A stretch of 64,000 nucleotides of DNA from Massilia antarctica (GTDB lineage Bacteria > Pseudomonadota > Gammaproteobacteria > Burkholderiales > Burkholderiaceae_D), in contig NZ_CP065053.1 of the NCBI RefSeq assembly GCF_015689335.1, positions 4,154,001 through 4,218,000 on the forward strand, given 5' to 3'. The notes beneath the pieces were generated by a model. The model was given only the letters and a program-made list of their open reading frames with translations, was not told the origin of the DNA and searched no databases. Below, piece after piece: positions 59,245-64,000 of the stretch (within the stretch, counting starts at the first letter, position 1; every line of letters starts with the position of its first letter). Position numbers and translations under genes: made by a program.

Positions 59245-59519
59245 GCCGCGCTCCACTCGGTGATGCGCACGCCCAGGCGGCCGTCGATGTCGACCGCTTC
59301 GGCGCGGCCCAGCAGTTGTCCGGCGCAGCGGATGTCCAGCGCGGCCGGATCGGCCCCGGGCAGCAGCAAGGTGCTGCCCACGGCCAGGCTGCGCAGCGCA
59401 CCCAGGGTGATGGTGAGCTGGCCCAGTTCGATATCCAGGGTGGCGGGCAACTGGTCCAGCGCCGCTTCCCGCTGCGCTTCCTGGTCCGTGTGGCCGGCGG
59501 GTTCGTGAGAGGGGTCCAT
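59241..59519 (-). CDS. Probable internal translation product SctQ-C
   Basis: Inside sctQ, an in-frame ATG at 59519 (MDPSHEPAGHTDQEAQREAA) is preceded by GGAG at 59529-59526 with a 6-nt spacing, a near-ideal ribosome site. It would yield a 92-residue protein covering only the last SPOA domain. Short SctQ/YscQ C-terminal products are known in Ysc, Ssa and Spa systems and are needed for platform assembly. Presence here is inferred from the ribosome site and domain boundary. Confidence 0.65.
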   Translation of the reverse strand: MDPSHEPAGHTDQEAQREAALDQLPATLDIELGQLTITLGALRSLAVGSTLLLPGADPAALDIRCAGQLLGRAEAVDIDGRLGVRITEWSAA

Positions 59520-60275
59520 GCGGTTCTCCAAAGCTAAGATGATCAAGGTGCCGGGCGCCTGGTAGCGCACGCTGGCGCGCAGGCTGCCCAGGCTGACGTG
59601 GCCCTGGCCGCCGCAATCGAAGGCGCTGCGCTCGGGCAGCAGCACGTCGCCCGGACCCAGGCTGGCCAGCATGGCGTACGGAAGGCGGTGGCGGGCCAGT
59701 TGCAAGGGCAGGTGCAAGGTCAGGCCGGCATGGGCGTCGAACGGGGTTTGCAGGCGCAGCCAGCGCGGGCCGGCCAGCAGGCGCAGCCAGTCGGCGGCGC
59801 TGGCGCGGGCGTGGGTGGCGACCAGGTGGCCGGCGCCGCGCAAGGTCAGGCGCAAGGTGAGCAGGGGCGTGGCGGCGTGCGCCGTTGTGGCGGGCGCCAG
59901 GCGGTCGGCGCCGGCCAGCGGCGTGGCGGCCAGGCGCGCGCACACGGCGCCCTCCAGCCATTCCCAATGCGGTCCGTGCTGGTGCTCGCCCAGGTCGATC
60001 CCGGTAAGGGCGCGCAGCAGCCGCGCGCCGCGCGCCAGCTCGATGCGGCCGAAGCTGCCCTGCACGGACAGCGGATCTGGCCAGGCCGGCGCCGGCTCAT
60101 CGGCGGCCTGCACGGTGAGCACGGCGTCCGGGGCCAGTGCCGGGAGCGCCGCCTGGCAGCCCTGGCCGATCCGCAGCGCCAGCGTGGCCTGCGCGCGGCC
60201 GATGCTGGCCACGGCCAGCGGCCGCACGGCGTGCGTGGCCGCAAAGGGGACGATCGGGGAGCTCGGCATGGTCAT
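59241..60275 (-). CDS. sctQ: T3SS cytosolic C-ring/pod protein SctQ
   Basis: A 344-residue SctQ. The N-terminal two thirds are weakly conserved. A first SPOA domain lies around SLGPGDVLLPERSAFDCGGQ, and the C-terminal SPOA domain (about 270-340) has DIELGQLTITLGALRSLAVG, DIRCAGQLLGRAEAVDIDG and GVRITEW. It forms the sorting-platform pods with SctK, SctL and SctN. An internal translation start for a short C-terminal form is likely (see next entry). Confidence 0.93.
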   Translation of the reverse strand: MTMPSSPIVPFAATHAVRPLAVASIGRAQATLALRIGQGCQAALPALAPDAVLTVQAADEPAPAWPDPLSVQGSFGRIELARGARLLRALTGIDLGEHQHGPHWEWLEGAVCARLAATPLAGADRLAPATTAHAATPLLTLRLTLRGAGHLVATHARASAADWLRLLAGPRWLRLQTPFDAHAGLTLHLPLQLARHRLPYAMLASLGPGDVLLPERSAFDCGGQGHVSLGSLRASVRYQAPGTLIILALENRMDPSHEPAGHTDQEAQREAALDQLPATLDIELGQLTITLGALRSLAVGSTLLLPGADPAALDIRCAGQLLGRAEAVDIDGRLGVRITEWSAA

Positions 60276-60337
60276 GAATCCGGGTAGGCCCGCGGCGCCG
60301 CGGTGGCGGCGCCCGCATGGCGGATGAGGGCGGGTCG

Positions 60338-60940
60338 CTACAACACGGCGATCCGCACATCCTTGCGCATACGTTGCTGTAAACGCCGTTCCAGTTCCAT
60401 TTTGTTTTGACGCAGGTGCTGCTCGAGCGCGCCGCCGCCGGCGCTGAGCAGGAAGTGCACGCCGCCCGCCGTCGCTTGCACCACCACCCCGAGCGACTGG
60501 CCGCCAGGGAGCAGCAGCTCGAAGATGCCCTGCTGCTCGTGCAGTCCGAGCAGCGCGGCTTGCACGCCGCCATCCTCGCTGGGTGCGCCGGCCGCGCCGC
60601 CGACGCCGGTCGCCCCGGCGGCGCCCGCGCCCGCGCCGGCGTCATCGTCGTTGCCGTGGGGGCGCTCGGGCGCTGGCGCCTGGACGTCACAGCCCGCGGC
60701 GCGCGGCCCGGCATCGGCCTGGGCGTTGGCGCAAGGCTCGCGGCGCGGCTCGCCCTGGCGCGCCGCCTGGGTCGCGCGCATCCTGGCCCGCGCCGGGGCC
60801 GGCGGGGCGGAGCTCGCTTGCGGCGGCGCTTTGGCGGCCGGGCAGGGAACATAGCGCGGCGGCGCCGGACGGCGTACCGGTGGCGGCCGATCGTCGTTGC
60901 CGGCCGTGGCGGGCGCGCCGGTGCGTACCTCAATCGTCAT
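60338..60940 (-). CDS. sctP: T3SS needle-length / substrate-switch protein SctP (HpaP/YscP-like)
   Basis: A 200-residue protein with a long disordered Pro/Ala/Arg-rich N-terminal part (about 1-120) and a compact C-terminal T3S4-type domain (GIFELLLPGGQSLGVVVQAT; GVHFLLSAGGGALEQHLRQN). That domain contacts SctU to switch substrates. The order sctO-sctP-sctQ fits. It is much shorter than YscP, nearer to HpaP/HpaC size. A 62-nt gap separates it from sctQ. Confidence 0.8.
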   Translation of the reverse strand: MTIEVRTGAPATAGNDDRPPPVRRPAPPRYVPCPAAKAPPQASSAPPAPARARMRATQAARQGEPRREPCANAQADAGPRAAGCDVQAPAPERPHGNDDDAGAGAGAAGATGVGGAAGAPSEDGGVQAALLGLHEQQGIFELLLPGGQSLGVVVQATAGGVHFLLSAGGGALEQHLRQNKMELERRLQQRMRKDVRIAVL

Positions 60941-61409
60941 GGCGGCGCTCCATCGCCTTGATGTGCGCGCGCAGGATATCGAGTTTTTCCAGCTGGCGCC
61001 GGACCTCGCGCAGATGGCGGTGGGCGACGAAAAAGGCGGCGCCGGCCGCGCGGCTCGCGCCGGCGCTCTCGCGCCATGCCAGCAGGCGCTGGCCGGTGGC
61101 GCGCTTCATGCGTTCGTAGCCGCCCTGGGCGGCGCGGAACTGGCGGCTATCGGTTTCCATCGCAAAGAATTGCTGGCGCGCCCGCTGCCAGTGAGCGGCC
61201 GCGCTGTGGCGCGCCTCGCGCCATGCCAGCTTGGCCAGGCGCTGCGCGCCGCGCCGCTGGCGCCAGTGCTCGCGCGCCTGGAGCCGCTCGCGTTCGAGCC
61301 GCTCCAGGCGCTGCTTGCGCACGCCGAGCAAGCGCTCGATGGTGCGGTCGGGAACGCGCGCTTCGGCCACCTCCACCGGTTCGCGCCGGTGGCCGCGGCG
61401 CGGGTTCAC
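60930..61409 (-). CDS. sctO: T3SS ATPase stalk protein SctO
   Basis: A 159-residue protein forming a long charged antiparallel coiled coil (RIERLLGVRKQRLERLERER-like residues from about 23; REVRRQLEKLDILRAHIKAM near the end), as expected for YscO/FliJ. It inserts into the SctN hexamer and touches SctV. The start is GTG, overlapping the sctN stop (GTGA). Low sequence conservation, but position and composition are diagnostic. Confidence 0.82.
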   Translation of the reverse strand: MNPRRGHRREPVEVAEARVPDRTIERLLGVRKQRLERLERERLQAREHWRQRRGAQRLAKLAWREARHSAAAHWQRARQQFFAMETDSRQFRAAQGGYERMKRATGQRLLAWRESAGASRAAGAAFFVAHRHLREVRRQLEKLDILRAHIKAMERRHDD

Positions 61410-62770
61410 GCCGCCAGCGCCGCGAGGCGTTCGAGGGTCTGCGCATACGGGCTCTGGCCGCTGGTGTCCTGGCGCAGAAAGTCGAGCTGGGCCTCGCGCA
61501 GCGCCACTGCCTGGTCGGCCAGCGGATCGCCGCCGCTGCGGTACTCGCCCAGCCGGATCAGCAATTCCATTTCCTGGTAGCGCGATTGCAGCGCGCGAAA
61601 GCGCAAGGCCGCCTTGCGGTGCGCGCCGTCGGTCACGTTGCCCATCGTGCGGCTGATGCTGGCGAGGATGTCGATGGCGGGGTAGTGGCCCTGTTCCGCC
61701 AGTTTTTTACTGAGCAGGATATGGCCGTCCAGCAGCGACTTGGCTTCATCGCCGATCGGATCGGATGCCGATTCGCCGTCGACCAGCACGGTGTACATGG
61801 CCGTGATGGCGCCCTCGGCGGTGGCGCCGGCCCGCTCCACCAGGCGCGGTAGCATGGTGTAGACCGACGGCGTGAAGCCGCCGCGCGCCGGCGGCTCGCC
61901 CGCGGCCAGGCCGATTTCGCGCTGGGCGCGCGCGAAGCGGGTCAGCGAATCGATCAGCAGCAGCACTTGCTTGCCGCGCGCGCGGAAGCCCTCGGCGATG
62001 GCGGTGGCGGTGAACGCGGCGCGCGCGCGCTCCATCGAGGTACGGTCCGAGGTGGCGCAGACGATGATGGTCTTGGCCACCAGTTCGGGGTCCAGCTCGT
62101 GCTCGAGGAATTCGTTGAGTTCGCGGCCACGTTCGCCGATCAGGCCGAACACGATGGCGTCGGCCTGGCAGCCGCGCGCCACCGCCGCCATCAAGGTGGT
62201 CTTGCCGCAGCCTGGCCCGGCGAACACGCCGACCCGCTGGCCGCGCCCCAAGGTGAGCAAGCCGTCGATGGCGCGCACGCCGGTCGGCAGGGCGCTGGCG
62301 ATGCGCGGCCGGTCGACCGCGGCGGGCGCCTCGCGCACCACCGGCACCGTTTCGCGCCAGCCGCCCGGGCGCAGGGGCGGTGCGTGCGGGGAACGGAACA
62401 GCACCCGGCCGAAGCCGTCCAGCACGCTGCCGAACAGGTGCTCGCCGCTGTCGATGGTGTGCACGCGGCCGAGCGGCTCGATGAGCGTGCTGCGCGAGAC
62501 GCCCTCCAGCGAACTCAGTCCCGACAGCAAGGTGGCTTGCTCGGAAAAGCCGATCACCTCGGCCAGCATGGGCTGCGCGCCGGGGCTATGCAAATGGCAT
62601 AGTTCGCCGATCCGCGCCGGCGGCATGTGCGCTTCGATCAAGGTGCCCAGGACTTGCGCCACGCGGCCGAAGCGCTGCAATCCCGGGGCGGGCGGCAGGC
62701 CTGCGAGCCAGCTGGGCGCTTGGGCGGCGAGCTGCGCCAGGCGGCGCGCCAGCGCGTCGTCGCGGCTCAC
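61406..62770 (-). CDS. sctN: T3SS ATPase SctN
   Basis: A 454-residue F1-beta-like ATPase: Walker A GPGCGKTT (185-192), then FGLIGERGRELNEFLEHELD, Walker B VLLLIDSLTRFARAQREIGL and GEPPARGGFTPSVYTMLPRL. It releases chaperones and unfolds cargo at the export gate. Full length. ATGA overlap with sctD and GTGA with sctO. Confidence 0.97.
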   Translation of the reverse strand: MSRDDALARRLAQLAAQAPSWLAGLPPAPGLQRFGRVAQVLGTLIEAHMPPARIGELCHLHSPGAQPMLAEVIGFSEQATLLSGLSSLEGVSRSTLIEPLGRVHTIDSGEHLFGSVLDGFGRVLFRSPHAPPLRPGGWRETVPVVREAPAAVDRPRIASALPTGVRAIDGLLTLGRGQRVGVFAGPGCGKTTLMAAVARGCQADAIVFGLIGERGRELNEFLEHELDPELVAKTIIVCATSDRTSMERARAAFTATAIAEGFRARGKQVLLLIDSLTRFARAQREIGLAAGEPPARGGFTPSVYTMLPRLVERAGATAEGAITAMYTVLVDGESASDPIGDEAKSLLDGHILLSKKLAEQGHYPAIDILASISRTMGNVTDGAHRKAALRFRALQSRYQEMELLIRLGEYRSGGDPLADQAVALREAQLDFLRQDTSGQSPYAQTLERLAALAA

Positions 62771-63747
62771 CAGATCACCTCGATCTTGCGTTTACCGAAG
62801 AAGCTGGCGCGGCCGGGCTGGATCGCCACCAGGCGCACGCCGCGGTAGTCGTCGCCCACGTACAGGCGGGCGCCATCCTGGGTCACCACGCTGGCGTTGG
62901 CGCCCGAAATCACCTGGCCGATGCGGAACGGCAACATCGCTTCGGCCGTCACCGCCCTGGCGCTGACCGGGAAGGTGATGTGGTGCTCCTTGATGAAACT
63001 GTTGAGGATGCGTTCGAAGCGCGCCGTCTCTTCGTCGTCGAGGTGGGCCTGCATGCTCCAGGCGCGCTCGCCCAGCGCGAGGTCGAAGCGGTTCAGCAGT
63101 TCGGCGTCGGCCAGGCGCTTGCGAAACAGCGCGGCCAGGGCCGGCTGGCCGGCGTCCGCTGGCGCCGCTGCCGTCTTGCCGGGCGCGGCCGCGTCCATCC
63201 TCACGGCGGGGAGCGCGGCCGGTGGCGCAGTCGCTGGCGCAAGCGGCGCGCGCGTGGTCAGCGCATAGGCGGTGGCGGCCAGCATCGCCGCGACCGTGGC
63301 CAGCAGCGCTCCAATCCCGCGCCGGCGCCAGCGGCGGTGCGCCTTTGGTGCTTCCCGCGGCGGCGCTGCCGGCGTGGCGGCGGATTCTTCCGGCGCGGCC
63401 TCGCGCGCATCGAAGTGCGGTTCCGGATCGGGCAGCGGCGGTGGCGCCTCCCACGGCGAATCCGGCCAGCAAATGCTCAGCCAGATGTCGCCCACGCGCG
63501 CGCAGTCGCCGGCGCGCAGCTCGACCAGTTCGCAAGCGTCGCTACGATCCGCGGCGTGGATGGCGCCGCCGCTGGGCGTGAGCAGCCAGGCATCGCCGTG
63601 CGGCGCGAGCAGCGCGTGGTCGGCCTCGATGCCGTGGTCGGCCATGACGACATCGGCCTCGTCGCCGCTGCCGATGTTGATGGCCTGTCCATCGAGCGGC
63701 AAGGTGGCGCCCCGGTGAAGGCCGTTGAGGATGCGCAGTTCAAGCAT
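62767..63747 (-). CDS. sctD: T3SS inner-membrane ring protein SctD
   Basis: A 326-residue SctD: an N-terminal FHA-like cytoplasmic domain (1-95; MLELRILNGLHRGATLPLDG, INIGSGDEADVVM), an Ala/Pro linker, one membrane helix at about 148-166 (GIGALLATVAAMLAATAYAL), and a periplasmic BON-like part (VSARAVTAEAMLPFRIGQVI). Shorter than YscD (about 420), so one periplasmic domain is probably missing. It is first in the sctD-to-sctU operon with a hrp-box-like motif about 33 nt upstream. The ATG at 63747 is preferred over a longer unconserved reading. Confidence 0.9.
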   Translation of the reverse strand: MLELRILNGLHRGATLPLDGQAINIGSGDEADVVMADHGIEADHALLAPHGDAWLLTPSGGAIHAADRSDACELVELRAGDCARVGDIWLSICWPDSPWEAPPPLPDPEPHFDAREAAPEESAATPAAPPREAPKAHRRWRRRGIGALLATVAAMLAATAYALTTRAPLAPATAPPAALPAVRMDAAAPGKTAAAPADAGQPALAALFRKRLADAELLNRFDLALGERAWSMQAHLDDEETARFERILNSFIKEHHITFPVSARAVTAEAMLPFRIGQVISGANASVVTQDGARLYVGDDYRGVRLVAIQPGRASFFGKRKIEVIW

Positions 63748-63778
63748 GGTGTGGTCTCTGTGACTGGTTCGATACGGG

Positions 63779-63806
63779 TGAGTACCCGTTGCCGCGATTT
63801 GGTTCC
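63779..63806 (-). promoter_or_regulatory. Hrp-box-like promoter of the sctD-to-sctU operon
   Basis: On the minus strand GGAACC (63806-63801) is followed after 15 nt by GTACTCA (63785-63779). A second candidate is just upstream: GGAACC (63865-63860), 16 nt, CCACAAC (63843-63837), whose -10 is perfect except the last base. Either could drive the operon. Confidence 0.65.
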
Positions 63807-64000
63807 GGCCATGCCTGGCGCCGCTACCCGGCTCGCGTTGTGGGCGCCGGCGGCCCTGCGGTTCCTTTGCCGCCACGGTGCCGGCCTGGGATTTCCTCAA
63901 CGTTTTTCAAAGTCTCACGAATGCTCATGGTTCGGCAACAACACGCGTTTGCGCTGCTATCGTGGCGTCCATGGTTGCGACCCCGGCCCACGCCGGAACG
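63807..64000. other. Upstream region of sctD, to the window edge
   Basis: No gene is supportable here. It contains the second hrp-box candidate described for sctD and somewhat AT-richer sequence around 63890-63950. Whatever lies to the right, possibly regulator or translocon genes, is outside the window. Confidence 0.4.

Overview
The window is high-GC DNA from a betaproteobacterium, most likely the Oxalobacteraceae (Massilia, Duganella, Janthinobacterium or a relative). This is inferred from base composition, codon choice and gene families; no rRNA or housekeeping gene is present to prove it. It is almost entirely secretion machinery: a type VI secretion system (T6SS), a type III secretion system (T3SS), and a type IVb pilus operon nested inside the T3SS locus.

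Region 1 (1-27831, all minus strand) is a complete T6SS. In transcription order it reads tssJ-tssK-tssL-tssM-tagF-ppkA-tssA, tssB-tssC-hcp-tagJ-tssE-tssF-tssG-clpV, a TssQ-like lipoprotein, an FHA protein (tagH) and a PP2C phosphatase. A payload module follows: a DUF2169/pentapeptide-repeat protein, a DUF4150 PAAR-like protein, an alpha/beta hydrolase and a VgrG that runs off the left edge. Kinase, phosphatase, FHA protein and TagF together imply threonine-phosphorylation control of firing.

Region 2 (27832-28831) is the junction. It holds a decayed IS66-type transposase C-terminus and an 11-C run.

Region 3 (28832-39599) carries T3SS modules: sctW, a SycN-like chaperone, sctX, sctY and sctV (+); sctI-J-K-L (-); and a candidate needle-like small gene, a YscB-like chaperone, sctC and a DUF4124-like gene (+). 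The sctW-to-sctV order matches the Yersinia/Pseudomonas Ysc/Psc arrangement. A roughly 590-bp MITE-like element, bracketed by inverted repeats and a CTAG duplication, sits between sctY and sctV.

Region 4 (39619-54356) starts with an OmpR-type regulator and then an R64/IncI1-type type IVb pilus operon: a TcpQ/PilL-like gene, pilN, pilO, pilP, pilQ, pilR, pilS, an unusual ATPase, pilM, pilV and a lytic transglycosylase. After it come a GNAT-like gene, three tiny genes (38, 60 and 57 codons), a candidate secretion chaperone and a PilT-type ATPase.

Region 5 (54517-63747) has an Rpn-family nuclease gene, a cysteine-rich unknown, and the T3SS export apparatus sctD-N-O-P-Q-R-S-T-U (minus strand).

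The main discovery is regulatory. Motifs of the form GGAACC-N15/16-xxACTCA, close to the HrpL sigma-factor 'hrp box' (GGAACC-N15/16-CCACNNA), lie just upstream of sctI, sctD, the type IVb pilus operon and two of the tiny genes. Weaker versions precede the sctC operon and sctW. Read together, the pilus, the injectisome and several tiny proteins look like one co-regulated contact or secretion system. No sigma-factor gene, translocon gene, prepilin peptidase or clear effector is visible in this window.
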